From an uncultured Mycoplasmatota bacterium (GTDB taxonomy: Bacteria; Bacillota_I; Bacilli_A; RF39; UBA660), in NCBI GenBank assembly GCA_946414095.1, contig CAMKNB010000007.1:1-49420 (forward strand): a DNA stretch of 49,420 nt, given 5' to 3'. This document shows positions 42,048 to 49,420 of the stretch, piece by piece. Positions within the stretch are counted from its first letter, which is position 1. Each line of letters opens with the position of its first letter. The translations under genes and the position numbers were made by a program. Below the pieces are notes generated by a model that had not been told where the DNA came from, did no database searches, and saw only the letters and a list, made by a program, of their open reading frames with translations.

Positions 42048-43389
42048 AAATTGCTAAACCTGATTCAACTTGTTGTTCTTTTTTCTCTGTTTGTTTTTGT
42101 ACTTTTCTTTCGATTGTATTTCTTTCTAAAGAATTAATTGTTTTTAAAACTGTTTCAACAGATAAATCTTGATTTAATTCTAAATTTATATTAGGTTTAA
42201 AAATTCCTGTATTAACTAAACCATTAATACTTAAAACTATTGATTTTAAAAAGTCGGCAAAATAGCTGTTTTCTAATCTTTCTCTATCAATAAAATCTTT
42301 ATTTTCTAATACTTCCATTAAATAAATAAATGATACATTTCTAATTGCTTCTCTTTGCATTTTAAATGAATAATCATCTTTTATTTTAAGAAACAATTCA
42401 ACTATATTATCTATATCATCTAATGTTATATTTGTTTTATTTTTATTACCAGATAATAAATTATTAATATATTCAAGTCTTAATTCTTTAAAATAGTCAA
42501 ATATATTTGTTTTACTATTTTTATTATATTTAAGTTCAAATTCTATTTTTGCTTCTAAACTTTTAAGTGAATTTAATGAAAAAGGAGTTAGAGTCATAGA
42601 TTTTTTATCTTCTGATTCTAATATAGTTTCATATTCTTTTTCATATTTTTTTGCTATTTCCTTATTTTTGTTTTTTAATTTACTAAGTAAAAATTCAATA
42701 TTTTCCATAACAAAAGTAACATCATTTTGTTTTTCTCTAACTCTTATTTCTTGTACTTTTTCTTCGGGTAATCTATTGAATTTGTTTTTATTCGCTAAAG
42801 TTGATAGTCTTTCTATCAATTTCTTTTTATTTCTTTCACGCATTTGATTATATTTTTCTAAATATTCATTATATTCTTCTTCTGTAATAGCATTAATATA
42901 ATCTACAAGAGTATTAATATCACCTGTTAATGATAGATTATGAAGAGGGGATACTACTAATATGCCATTTCTGTCACCTTTATATTCAATTTTAAAATTA
43001 TTTGAAGAAAGCGGGAAATATTTTTTACTAATTGGTTCATATCCATATAGTTCACCATTTTTATCAACAATTAATTCAAAACAAATTTTTTCAATTTTTT
43101 CTGGTGTAAAATCATTACTATATACAGTAGTTAAAAAATTTACTATATCATCATCAAGTAATTGTGTACCATCAACTATTGCTCTAAATAATTTTTTTCT
43201 AAATATACCTCGTTTTGAGTCTGGGACTTTATAATGGTTCATAATTTCATAAAATTCATTACTAAATGGTATAGTGGTATCTAATTCTCGAGATAAGTTT
43301 TCATGTATAAAAAAATTAGATGCATATAAGTATCTTTTATAACCAATACTTTTTGAATTAACAATATATCCTTCAAAATATTTTTTCAT
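42046..43389 (-). CDS. Hypothetical cytosolic protein (447 aa)
   Basis: No membrane segment or signal. The N-terminal 150 residues are mixed, including a strand-rich piece (FELIVDKNGELYGYEPISKKYFPLS). Residues 170-260 are strongly charged and probably coiled-coil (NQMRERNKKKLIERL, LLSKLKNKNKEIAKKYEKEYE), and the C-terminal part is helical, ending in a Gln/Glu/Lys tail. No catalytic motif or family is recognised. It is a single-gene unit on the - strand with an excellent promoter and a shared terminator. Confidence 0.73.
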   Translation of the reverse strand: MKKYFEGYIVNSKSIGYKRYLYASNFFIHENLSRELDTTIPFSNEFYEIMNHYKVPDSKRGIFRKKLFRAIVDGTQLLDDDIVNFLTTVYSNDFTPEKIEKICFELIVDKNGELYGYEPISKKYFPLSSNNFKIEYKGDRNGILVVSPLHNLSLTGDINTLVDYINAITEEEYNEYLEKYNQMRERNKKKLIERLSTLANKNKFNRLPEEKVQEIRVREKQNDVTFVMENIEFLLSKLKNKNKEIAKKYEKEYETILESEDKKSMTLTPFSLNSLKSLEAKIEFELKYNKNSKTNIFDYFKELRLEYINNLLSGNKNKTNITLDDIDNIVELFLKIKDDYSFKMQREAIRNVSFIYLMEVLENKDFIDRERLENSYFADFLKSIVLSINGLVNTGIFKPNINLELNQDLSVETVLKTINSLERNTIERKVQKQTEKKEQQVESGLAI

Positions 43390-43406
43390 ATTATTTCACC
43401 ATAATA

Positions 43407-43435
43407 ATTATATAATTTTTAGTAAATATAGTCAA
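43407..43435 (-). promoter_or_regulatory. Promoter of the - strand 447-aa gene
   Basis: On the - strand: TTGACT (43435-43430), a 17-base spacer and TATAAT (43412-43407), a near-consensus site. Confidence 0.82.
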
Positions 43436-43470
43436 TTACAATAACTTTGTAACAAAATGATAAAAAGTTA

Positions 43471-43499
43471 TTGACAATTAAAGTACTTTGTATTAAAAT
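43471..43499 (+). promoter_or_regulatory. Promoter of the zinc-ribbon/NrtR-like operon
   Basis: Consensus TTGACA (43471-43476), a 17-base spacer and TAAAAT (43494-43499), followed by GGGGAGGG and an ATG at 43525. Confidence 0.75.
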
Positions 43500-43524
43500 G
43501 TAACTATGTGGGGAGGGATTTGAG

Positions 43525-43920
43525 ATGTATGTTAAGTTAAGCGAAGATGAGATAGCTTCAATTGTTAAGGATTATTTGTTTGAAGATGAAACTATAAGAA
43601 ATAGTGAAGGGTTTTTCTTGAAACTAAAAATTGAATACCATAAAGGTACATATGATATTGATAGTTATCATAGTCTTAATGCTGGATATGTTTATTTAGA
43701 AAGAAATAATGTATTTGGAAAAGAAATAATTAATAAAAAGTATGTAAAAATTAATTATGAGCAGTTAGAAGAAATACTTAATGCTGTACTTGAAAGAGAA
43801 GGAAAAAGAATTAAATCTAGTTATTATTATCATAATGCAATAGGATTTGATATCGAAAAACTTGATCAAATTAAATTAACAAAGGAAATGAAAAATGAAA
43901 ATAATAGAAATGAAAAATGA
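43525..43920 (+). CDS. Small hypothetical protein, first gene of the zinc-ribbon operon
   Basis: The GGGGAGGG site lies 7 bases before the ATG. The 131-residue soluble product has an N-terminal helix (KLSEDEIASIVKDYLF), a beta section (FFLKLKIEYHKGTYDID) and a helical C-terminal half ending in KEMKNENNRNEK. No known domain is seen. Its 3' end overlaps the first zinc-ribbon gene by 26 bases, so it is in one transcription unit with the four genes downstream. Confidence 0.73.
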   Translation: MYVKLSEDEIASIVKDYLFEDETIRNSEGFFLKLKIEYHKGTYDIDSYHSLNAGYVYLERNNVFGKEIINKKYVKINYEQLEEILNAVLEREGKRIKSSYYYHNAIGFDIEKLDQIKLTKEMKNENNRNEK

Positions 43921-44122
43921 AAAGATAATGTGTCCTAATTGTAAATCTTTATTACTAATAGAACCTGTTGATATTGAATGTGAAAGTAGTTATCTTGGAA
44001 AGTACACTGGAATGGCATATTATATTTGTCCTGCATGTAAAGCAAAAAATTATAATGTACCAGAAAGTTTTAAAAAAGGAAAAGAACAAGAATATGAAAG
44101 AAGAATGAGTAAAACTTATTAA
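43895..44122 (+). CDS. Small zinc-ribbon protein
   Basis: AAAGGA lies 8 bases before the ATG at 43895, inside the previous gene's end. The 75-residue product carries CPNCKSLL (CxxC) and YYICPACKAKN (CxxC) about 30 residues apart, a four-cysteine zinc knuckle, and a charged C-terminal helix. It could bind nucleic acid or a protein partner. It resembles the protein at 44435 (CKNCDSILLVEE ... YYVCPICLIKN), so the two are probably paralogues. Confidence 0.73.
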   Translation: MKIIEMKNEKIMCPNCKSLLLIEPVDIECESSYLGKYTGMAYYICPACKAKNYNVPESFKKGKEQEYERRMSKTY

Positions 44123-44135
44123 AGGAGGAGTAAAA

Positions 44136-44423
44136 ATGAAAGTACTAAAAAGAGGAGAAGGATGGAAGTTAAAGGTTACTTGCACAGGAAATGGAAATGG
44201 TGGTGGTGGATGTGGTAGTTTATTGGAAGTAAGAGAAGAAGATATTTATTATACACATCACTATGACTATGCAGGTGGTCATGACACATATTACACAATT
44301 ATATGTCCTGTTTGTGGAAGGGAAACAGATATACCTGATAATTTAGTTCCAAGTGGAATTTCGGTTGAAAATAATAGTAAGGAAAATGCTTTATCAAGAT
44401 ATTTAAAAAGCAATTTTAACTAA
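44136..44423 (+). CDS. Small Cys/Gly-rich zinc-binding-like protein
   Basis: Excellent ribosome site (AAAGGAGGAG). The 95-residue product has an unusual Gly-rich cysteine knuckle VTCTGNGNGGGGCGSLLEV followed by histidines and aromatic residues (YYTHHYDYAGGHDTYYTI) and CPVCGRETDIP. It is probably a zinc ribbon with a long Gly insertion. It belongs to the same operon as the two flanking small Cys proteins and the NrtR-like regulator. Function unknown. Confidence 0.75.
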   Translation: MKVLKRGEGWKLKVTCTGNGNGGGGCGSLLEVREEDIYYTHHYDYAGGHDTYYTIICPVCGRETDIPDNLVPSGISVENNSKENALSRYLKSNFN

Positions 44424-44434
44424 TGGTGTTAAAA

Positions 44435-44641
44435 ATGGTTGAAAGATGTAAAAATTGTGATTCTATTTTATTGGTAGAAGAAAGCGATTTAAATATTAAT
44501 ATCAATTATGATATATATTATGTTTGTCCGATATGTTTAATAAAAAATCTATTGTCTAATAAAAAGATGTTAATAAATAAACTTAAAAAAATTAAAGTGA
44601 GAATGAATTCAATATATGATAAAATATATTTGGTGAATTAA
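44435..44641 (+). CDS. Small zinc-ribbon protein
   Basis: The ATG at 44435 is preferred (GGTG about 6 bases upstream); an in-frame ATG at 44423 overlaps the previous stop and adds MVLK. The product has CKNCDSILLVEE and YYVCPICLIKN, a two-CxxC ribbon like that of the gene at 43895, then a basic helix (NKLKKIKVRMNSIYDKIY). It ends 2 bases before the NrtR-like gene. Confidence 0.68.
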   Translation: MVERCKNCDSILLVEESDLNININYDIYYVCPICLIKNLLSNKKMLINKLKKIKVRMNSIYDKIYLVN

Positions 44642-44643
44642 TT

Positions 44644-45411
44644 ATGAAAGAGTTTAAATTTGGTGTGACTACAGATACAATAATATTCTATATAGACAGT
44701 AGAAAAAATAATAATGTAAGAGGTTTACCTGAAAAGTATTTTGGTGTTTTGCTTGTAAAAATGAATAATGATGTATACAAAGATAAGTGGGTGCTTCCTG
44801 GAGGATTTGTTAATATGGATGAAACACTTGAAGAAGCTAATAGTAGAATACTAAAAAAAGAAACAAATTTGACAGATGTTTATACTGAACAAATTGGTGC
44901 ATTTTCTAAAGTTAATAGAGATTCAAGAGGAAGAGTTATTTCAATAGCTTTTATGTCATTAATTGATAAAACTAAACTTAAAAATAGTATTGGCGAAAAT
45001 GCATCATGGTTTGACATTTATTTTAATGAAGATGATAAAAAATGTAATATTAAATTAATTTGTGGAGAAGAAGAATTAAATTTAAAATATAAAAAGAAAT
45101 TAATAGATAAAACTACTAATGAATATGAATATATTAGTGAAACGAATAATCTGGGATTTGATCATGAAGATATATTAATTAGGGGAATTGTTAATCTAAG
45201 AAAAAAAGTTAATTCTAGTGATATTGCATTTAATTTAATGCCTGAAGAATTTACAATTGGAGAATTAAAACAAGTTTATGAATTAATACTTGGAAAGAAA
45301 TTAATTAACTCTGCTTTTAGAAGAGTAATTAAAGATAAAATTATTTCAACTAATAATTATGTTAAAACTGGTGGACATAGGCCTTCTTGTTTATTTAAAT
45401 ATAAAAAATAA
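44644..45411 (+). CDS. NrtR-like Nudix/winged-helix transcriptional regulator
   Basis: A 255-residue protein with an N-terminal Nudix domain (about 1-165) and a C-terminal winged helix (about 195-255, FNLMPEEFTIGELKQVYELILGK ... FRRVIKDKII ... GGHRPSCLFKYK), the layout of the NrtR family that controls NAD or sugar genes. In the Nudix box (residues 53-76) the catalytic REUxEE is changed to RILKKE, so hydrolysis is probably lost and the domain senses a ligand such as ADP-ribose. No NAD gene is present in the window, so its target may be its own operon. A terminator follows. Confidence 0.85.
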   Translation: MKEFKFGVTTDTIIFYIDSRKNNNVRGLPEKYFGVLLVKMNNDVYKDKWVLPGGFVNMDETLEEANSRILKKETNLTDVYTEQIGAFSKVNRDSRGRVISIAFMSLIDKTKLKNSIGENASWFDIYFNEDDKKCNIKLICGEEELNLKYKKKLIDKTTNEYEYISETNNLGFDHEDILIRGIVNLRKKVNSSDIAFNLMPEEFTIGELKQVYELILGKKLINSAFRRVIKDKIISTNNYVKTGGHRPSCLFKYKK

Positions 45412-45434
45412 CTCCTTGATAGGAGTGTTTTTTT
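45411..45434 (+). terminator. Rho-independent terminator
   Basis: Stem ACTCCT (45411-45416) with AGGAGT (45421-45426), a TGAT loop and a T run after one G. It begins at the stop of the NrtR-like gene. Confidence 0.85.
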
Positions 45435-45435
45435 A

Positions 45436-45444
45436 TGATAAAAT
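45436..45444 (+). promoter_or_regulatory. Extended -10-like promoter (TGATAAAAT)
   Basis: TAAAAT at 45439-45444 with the TG extension, 27 bases before the ATG at 45472 and directly after a terminator; the -35 is not clear. Confidence 0.45.
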
Positions 45445-45471
45445 ATGTAACTTGTACATGAGGAGAATAAA

Positions 45472-46230
45472 ATGGAAATAGAAGAGTATGTTAAAGGCAA
45501 TGATACTTTAGAAAAGAAAGAAAAGTATATATCTAGAGTTGTTGATATGCTTGATAAAGAATCATTTGAATTATTTAAAGAAATAATTGATTTAAGTGAT
45601 GAATCTATTTATAAAATAATTCCATTATACGAAAGAGCACATTATCTTACAGATGTATATAACGATGTTATGGATGCGATTAATTATATTAATAAAATAG
45701 AAGCATCTAATTTTGAGTATGCTTTCAAAAGATATCAATTAAAAAAATTATTAATTTCTATGACCACTTTAAGTACATTTTTATTAAATGCATTACTAGG
45801 AATACTTTCATTTGTTATTTTGTCTAAAAGAGCGAATAAAGATTTTGCTGATGAATGTATTGAAATATATGATGCAATGGAGTTTATAAGTGAAGAGCAA
45901 TTAAGAGTAATATTTGCTACTTTAGGGAATTGTTCTAGATTATTAAATGGTAAAAAGAATAGAATATTTGATCATTTAAGAAAAATACAACCTGATATAA
46001 ATGAATCTTTATGTATTATGATTTGCAATGATGCTATAAAAGAATATATAAGTGGTAATGCAAGTATTGAACAAATTGAGTATCTCGATCCATATTATAA
46101 ATCAACAATAGTTAACATTTTAAAACAAGATTTAAATAGTGATAGTGATGATTTGATAGAATTATTAAATCTTGCTAAAGAAAAAAGTGATAAGAGTAAA
46201 ATATTATTATTAGAAAATAAAAATGACTAG
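45472..46230 (+). CDS. Hypothetical protein with one membrane-type segment
   Basis: The GAGGAG site lies 6 bases before the ATG. The 252-residue product is largely helical, with one hydrophobic stretch (LLISMTTLSTFLLNALLGIL, about 100-120), then helices with CSRLLNGKKNRIFDHLRKI. No known domain is recognised. It is a single-gene unit bounded by terminators on both sides. It may be a membrane-associated helical protein of unknown role. Confidence 0.7.
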   Translation: MEIEEYVKGNDTLEKKEKYISRVVDMLDKESFELFKEIIDLSDESIYKIIPLYERAHYLTDVYNDVMDAINYINKIEASNFEYAFKRYQLKKLLISMTTLSTFLLNALLGILSFVILSKRANKDFADECIEIYDAMEFISEEQLRVIFATLGNCSRLLNGKKNRIFDHLRKIQPDINESLCIMICNDAIKEYISGNASIEQIEYLDPYYKSTIVNILKQDLNSDSDDLIELLNLAKEKSDKSKILLLENKND

Positions 46231-46250
46231 ATAATTTATCTAGTTTTTTA
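46226..46250 (+). terminator. Rho-independent terminator
   Basis: ACTAGATA (46226-46233) pairs with TATCTAGT (46237-46244) around a 3-base loop, then a T run. It overlaps the TAG stop. Confidence 0.86.
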
Positions 46251-46260
46251 TTACTTAAAT

Positions 46261-46269
46261 TGTTATAAT
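46261..46269 (+). promoter_or_regulatory. Extended -10 promoter of the IscU-like operon
   Basis: TGTTATAAT, with TATAAT at 46264-46269, upstream of AAGGAGGT and the ATG at 46309. Confidence 0.65.
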
Positions 46270-46308
46270 ATTTTTAGTGGATAATAGTTGTATATGAAGG
46301 AGGTAAAT

Positions 46309-46998
46309 ATGATATACACAAAAGAAGTAGAAAATATGTGTCCAGTTAATAAAGTATCTCATGGTTGTGCTCCAATACCTGAAGAAGGTAAATGGGTACA
46401 AGCAAAAGAAATTAAAGATATTTCTGGACTTACACATGGAGTTGGATGGTGTGCTCCACAACAAGGTGCATGTAAATTAACTCTAAATATTAAAGAAGGA
46501 ATTATTGAAGAAGCACTAGTAGAAACAATAGGATGTTCTGGTATGACACATAGTGCAGCAATGGCAGGAGAAATATTAGTTGGTAAAACTATACTAGAAG
46601 CATTAAATACTGATTTGGTATGTGATGCTATTAATACTGCTATGAGAGAACTATTCTTACAAATAGTATATGGTAGGAGTCAATCTGCATTTTCAGAAGG
46701 TGGCCTTGCAATTGGAGCTGGACTTGAAGATCTTGGAAAAGGAACTAGAAGTCAAGTAGGAACAATTTATGCTACTAATAAAAAAGGTCCAAGGTATTTA
46801 GATTTAGCAGAAGGATATATTGTAGAAATGGGGCTTGATAAAAATAATGAAATATGTGGTTATAAGTATGTAAATCTTGGTAAAATGATGGAAAACATTA
46901 AAAAAGGAATTGAACCTATGGAAGCAATTGAAAAAGCAAGTGGAACATATGGTAGATTCGATGAAGCGGTCAAGAAAATTGATCCAAGAGCAGAGTAG
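46309..46998 (+). CDS. Iron-sulfur cluster scaffold-like protein (IscU/NifU N-terminal family)
   Basis: The AAGGAGGT site ends 4 bases before the ATG at 46309, which I take as the start. The 229-residue product has cysteines at 11, 20, 48, 55 and 76. VETIGCSGMTHSAAMAGEILVGK (about 71-93) is the IscU-like G-C-S-G motif and helix, and WCAPQQGACKL adds ligand-like cysteines. The C-terminal half goes beyond a standard IscU. It is 9 bases upstream of the GGGtGRT gene, a pairing known in anaerobic Bacillota. No cysteine desulfurase is visible nearby. It probably holds Fe-S clusters or carries out an IscU-derived function. Confidence 0.85.
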   Translation: MIYTKEVENMCPVNKVSHGCAPIPEEGKWVQAKEIKDISGLTHGVGWCAPQQGACKLTLNIKEGIIEEALVETIGCSGMTHSAAMAGEILVGKTILEALNTDLVCDAINTAMRELFLQIVYGRSQSAFSEGGLAIGAGLEDLGKGTRSQVGTIYATNKKGPRYLDLAEGYIVEMGLDKNNEICGYKYVNLGKMMENIKKGIEPMEAIEKASGTYGRFDEAVKKIDPRAE

Positions 46999-47007
46999 GA
47001 GGTTTGT

Positions 47008-48009
47008 ATGGCATTATTTGAAAGTTATGAAAGAAGAATTAATCAAATCAAACCAGTTATGGAAAAATATGGTATTAAAGATTTTGACGATGCAAGAAAA
47101 ATATGTACAGATGCAGGTTTTGATCCATATGAAATAGTAAAAGGAATTCAACCAATTTGTTTTGAAAACGCTTGTTGGGCATATACATTGGGTGCTGCAA
47201 TTGCAATTAAATCTGGTCGTACAAAAGCTAGTGAAGCAGCAAAAGCTATTGGAGAAGGATTACAAGCATTTTGCATTCCAGGAAGTGTAGCTGATGATAG
47301 AAAAGTTGGACTTGGGCATGGAAATTTAGCTTCAATGTTATTAAATGAAGATACTAAATGTTTTGCATTCTTAGCTGGACATGAATCTTTTGCAGCAGCA
47401 GAAGGAGCTATTGGAATTGCTAAAAGTGCTAACAAAGTTAGAAAAAATCCATTAAAAGTTATATTAAATGGACTTGGAAAAGATGCAGCTCAAATTATAT
47501 CACGTGTAAATGGATTTACATATGTTAAAACTGACTTTGATTTCTTTACAGGAAAAATTAAAATTGTTGAAGAAATTAAATATTCAGATGGCGAGAGGGG
47601 AAAAGTTAGATGCTATGGAGCAAATGATGTTAGAGAAGGCGTTGCTATTATGCATCTTGAAGATGTTGATGTTTCTATTACTGGAAATTCAACAAATCCA
47701 ACACGTTTTCAACATCCAGTTGCAGGAACATATAAGAAAGAATGCATTGAAAAAGGTAAAAAATATTTTTCAGTTGCATCTGGTGGTGGAACAGGTAGAA
47801 CACTTCATCCAGACAATATGGCTGCAGGCCCTGCTTCTTATGGTATGACTGATACAATGGGAAGAATGCATAGTGATGCACAATTTGCAGGTTCTTCATC
47901 AGTACCAGCACATGTAGAAATGATGGGACTAATTGGAATGGGTAATAATCCAATGGTAGGTGCTACAGTTTCAGTAGCGGTAGCTGTTGAAGAAAATTGT
48001 AATAAATAA
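47008..48009 (+). CDS. GGGtGRT family protein
   Basis: A 333-residue soluble protein with AGGAGGT 5 bases before the ATG. The family motif GGGTGRTLHPD is at about 259-269, followed by MTDTMGRMHSDAQFAGSSSVPAHVEMMGLIGMGNNPMVG. Cysteines occur near 33, 51, 55 and 88. The family is named for this motif and its function is not established. It regularly sits next to an IscU-like scaffold, as here (9-base spacing, same operon), so a role in Fe-S or metal-cofactor handling is likely. A terminator follows. Confidence 0.9.
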   Translation: MALFESYERRINQIKPVMEKYGIKDFDDARKICTDAGFDPYEIVKGIQPICFENACWAYTLGAAIAIKSGRTKASEAAKAIGEGLQAFCIPGSVADDRKVGLGHGNLASMLLNEDTKCFAFLAGHESFAAAEGAIGIAKSANKVRKNPLKVILNGLGKDAAQIISRVNGFTYVKTDFDFFTGKIKIVEEIKYSDGERGKVRCYGANDVREGVAIMHLEDVDVSITGNSTNPTRFQHPVAGTYKKECIEKGKKYFSVASGGGTGRTLHPDNMAAGPASYGMTDTMGRMHSDAQFAGSSSVPAHVEMMGLIGMGNNPMVGATVSVAVAVEENCNK

Positions 48010-48013
48010 TTAG

Positions 48014-48038
48014 AGTGTTATTTTTTAACACTTTTTTT
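48014..48038 (+). terminator. Rho-independent terminator
   Basis: AGTGTTA (48014-48020) with TAACACT (48026-48032), a T-rich loop and a T run to 48038. Confidence 0.87.
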
Positions 48039-48060
48039 ATGTAAAAAAAACAATGTCAAG

Positions 48061-48089
48061 TTGTTAAAAACTACTATTTTTGATATCAT
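48061..48089 (+). promoter_or_regulatory. Promoter of the DUF3137-LemA operon
   Basis: TTGTTA (48061-48066), a 17-base spacer and TGATATCAT (TATCAT 48084-48089). Because this promoter lies here, the in-frame TTG at 48061 cannot be the start of the following gene. Confidence 0.7.
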
Positions 48090-48117
48090 AGTAAGTAGAG
48101 AGTTGAGAAGTGGTTTT

Positions 48118-49074
48118 ATGAATGATAATTTACAAAACACAGTTGAAAATAAATCACAGCAAAATATTGCTAGTGAAATATCTCTTTCATATTTAGAAAG
48201 TTTAAGAATTACTATTAAAAAACAAATTACTACAATTATAATTGTAATGTCAATTTTATTGGTAGCTCTTTTAGTTATTACTAAGGGTGAAGCTATTGGC
48301 TTTATTGTATTTGGTATTATACTTATAGTAATACTTATTGCTTTAATACCCAGAAAAAACAGAATTAAATTTAATGAAGCATATAAACAATATTTTGTTA
48401 AAAGATCTTTAGAAACTATTTTTACTGATTTGTATTATAGTCCAAACCAAGGTATTCCAAGAAGTGTAATAGGTAATACTGGGATGATGAATACAGGCGA
48501 TATTTTTAGTTCTAATGATTATATTCAAGGAAAATATAAAGGAATTTTATTTAGACAGTCTGATGTGCATATTCAAGAAGAAAGTACTGACTCAGAAGGA
48601 CATACTACTTATTACACTATATTTAAAGGTAGGTGGATGATATTTGACTTTAATAAACCTTTTAAAGCAAACATACAAGTTGTCCAAAAAGGATTTGGAG
48701 CAAATAGAGTACAATTTTCTTTTAAAAAAGAAGAGAAATTTAAAAAAGTTAAAATGGAATCAGAAGACTTTAATAAAAGATTTAAAGTTTATGCTCAAAA
48801 TGAATTAGAAGCATTTTATATTTTAACTCCACATATAATGGAAAAAATGATTAAATTAGATGAAGATAACAATGGAAGATTACTTTTATGTTTTGTTAAC
48901 AATGAATTGCATGTTGGTGTTAATGATGGAAAAGACTCATTTGAGTATAACAATTTCTTTAAACCGATTGATGAACAAAAAGAACTTGAAAAAACATCAA
49001 AAGATATCAAGCAAATTACCATGTTTATAGATGAATTGAACTTAGATAATGATTTATTTAGAAGGGAGGTGTAA
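48118..49074 (+). CDS. DUF3137 family membrane protein
   Basis: The ATG at 48118 is preferred because the promoter overlaps any earlier start; its ribosome site (AAGTGG) is weak. The protein has about 318 residues: a short cytosolic N-terminus, two membrane helices close together (about 40-62 and 65-84), and a large soluble domain typical of DUF3137, with FKGILFRQSDVHIQEE-like and YYTIFKGRWMIFDFNKPFKANIQVV segments. DUF3137 genes commonly sit beside lemA in Bacillota; function is unknown. LemA starts 1 base after the stop, with its Shine-Dalgarno inside this gene. Confidence 0.86.
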   Translation: MNDNLQNTVENKSQQNIASEISLSYLESLRITIKKQITTIIIVMSILLVALLVITKGEAIGFIVFGIILIVILIALIPRKNRIKFNEAYKQYFVKRSLETIFTDLYYSPNQGIPRSVIGNTGMMNTGDIFSSNDYIQGKYKGILFRQSDVHIQEESTDSEGHTTYYTIFKGRWMIFDFNKPFKANIQVVQKGFGANRVQFSFKKEEKFKKVKMESEDFNKRFKVYAQNELEAFYILTPHIMEKMIKLDEDNNGRLLLCFVNNELHVGVNDGKDSFEYNNFFKPIDEQKELEKTSKDIKQITMFIDELNLDNDLFRREV

Positions 49075-49075
49075 T

Positions 49076-49420
49076 ATGGAAATTGCATATGTTTTAATAG
49101 CTGTTTTAGTTTTATTATTGATTATATTTATTAGTATATCTAATAAAATAGCAAGAGCTACAGTTAAAATAGAAGAAGCATCTTCTGGAATTGATGTTGC
49201 TTTAACAAAAAGATATGATGTTTTAACAAAAGCAATTGACGTAGTAAAAGCATTTGCTAAACATGAAAAAGATGTTATTTTCTCAACAATTGAAATGAGA
49301 AAAGGAATGTCTATTCAAGAGAAGAATGAAACAAATAAAAAAATGGATGCTGAATTTGCAAAAATTAATGCACTAGCTGAAAATTATCCAGATTTAAGAT
49401 CTAGTGAAAATTTTGTTCAA
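49076..49420 (+). CDS. LemA family protein, 3' end outside the window
   Basis: The GGGAGGTG site lies 5 bases before the ATG. About 115 residues are visible: an N-terminal membrane helix (4-22), then IARATVKIEEASSGIDVALTKRYDVLTKAIDVVKAFAKHEK and AEFAKINALAENYPDLRSSENF. The 'vdv.L.rRyDllp.lv..vk....hE' and 'YPdLrs...F' patterns are LemA hallmarks (helical bundle projecting from the membrane). The rest is cut by the window end. Co-transcribed with the DUF3137 gene. LemA proteins are membrane-associated with an unsettled role. Confidence 0.92.
   Translation, partial: MEIAYVLIAVLVLLLIIFISISNKIARATVKIEEASSGIDVALTKRYDVLTKAIDVVKAFAKHEKDVIFSTIEMRKGMSIQEKNETNKKMDAEFAKINALAENYPDLRSSENFVQ

Noticed and set aside
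47148-47953. Extra frames overlapping the GGGtGRT gene on both strands
   Set aside because: The gene itself has a strong ribosome site and conserved motifs across the whole length; the others are shadows.
1-49420. Mycoplasma-type genetic code (TGA as Trp)
   Set aside because: Many genes end in TGA at exactly the place where the next gene or its ribosome site begins, and Trp is encoded by TGG.

Overview
The window is very AT-rich (by eye well under 35% GC), gene-dense and almost entirely on the + strand. Shine-Dalgarno sites are of the AGGAGG type, TGA is used as a true stop and Trp is TGG. Promoters are mostly TGnTATAAT extended -10 boxes and terminators are short hairpins with T-runs. This fits an uncultured low-GC Bacillota, probably a gut commensal of the Bacilli/RF39 or Clostridia kind, using the standard bacterial code. 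The species cannot be fixed from the sequence alone. No rRNA, tRNA, CRISPR array, IS element or phage module was seen, and no gene-free gap exceeds about 220 bases.

Layout. (1) 1-2113: end of an operon with an AAA-like remnant and a DUF2201 metallopeptidase/VWA protein. (2) 2198-13775: a run of small membrane-anchored or secreted proteins: a two-helix membrane segment fused to a glucosaminidase, a conserved extracellular protein of unknown role, an LppM-like lipoprotein, a CHAP amidase, a zinc-ribbon membrane protein, a clostripain-family (C11) protease, an AzgA/NCS2 purine permease on the - strand, a MutT-type Nudix hydrolase and a large single-pass protein. (3) 13829-36107: the outstanding region, a 22-kb surface-fibre-like locus. 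It has seven exported or anchored TasA/camelysin-like proteins (several with the YAWF/YAKY/ARY type of SipW-dependent signal), three SipW-type signal peptidases (one lacking its catalytic residues), a 3143-residue beta-solenoid protein containing an exact 468-bp internal duplication, and four cytosolic or membrane partners. Two of these partners are a membrane-tethered McrB-type AAA+ ATPase and a DUF2357 protein without a nuclease domain. (4) 36263-49420: housekeeping and accessory genes: a DUF4272 protein, an ABC-2 exporter trio, a CDF metal transporter (DxxxD type), an unknown - strand gene, a cluster of small zinc-ribbon proteins ending in an NrtR-like Nudix/winged-helix regulator, an IscU-like scaffold with a GGGtGRT protein, and a DUF3137-LemA pair cut by the window end.

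How it may fit together. In region 3 the signal peptidases would process the TasA-like subunits beside them, which would assemble outside the cell together with the giant solenoid adhesin. The McrB-like ATPase sits in the same tightly spaced operon, between subunit and peptidase genes, and has an N-terminal membrane helix. This makes an envelope role (energised assembly, surveillance of the fibre, or a defence function hidden in a surface operon) worth testing. That link is inference from gene order and domain content. The individual domain calls rest on visible motifs, not on database searches.
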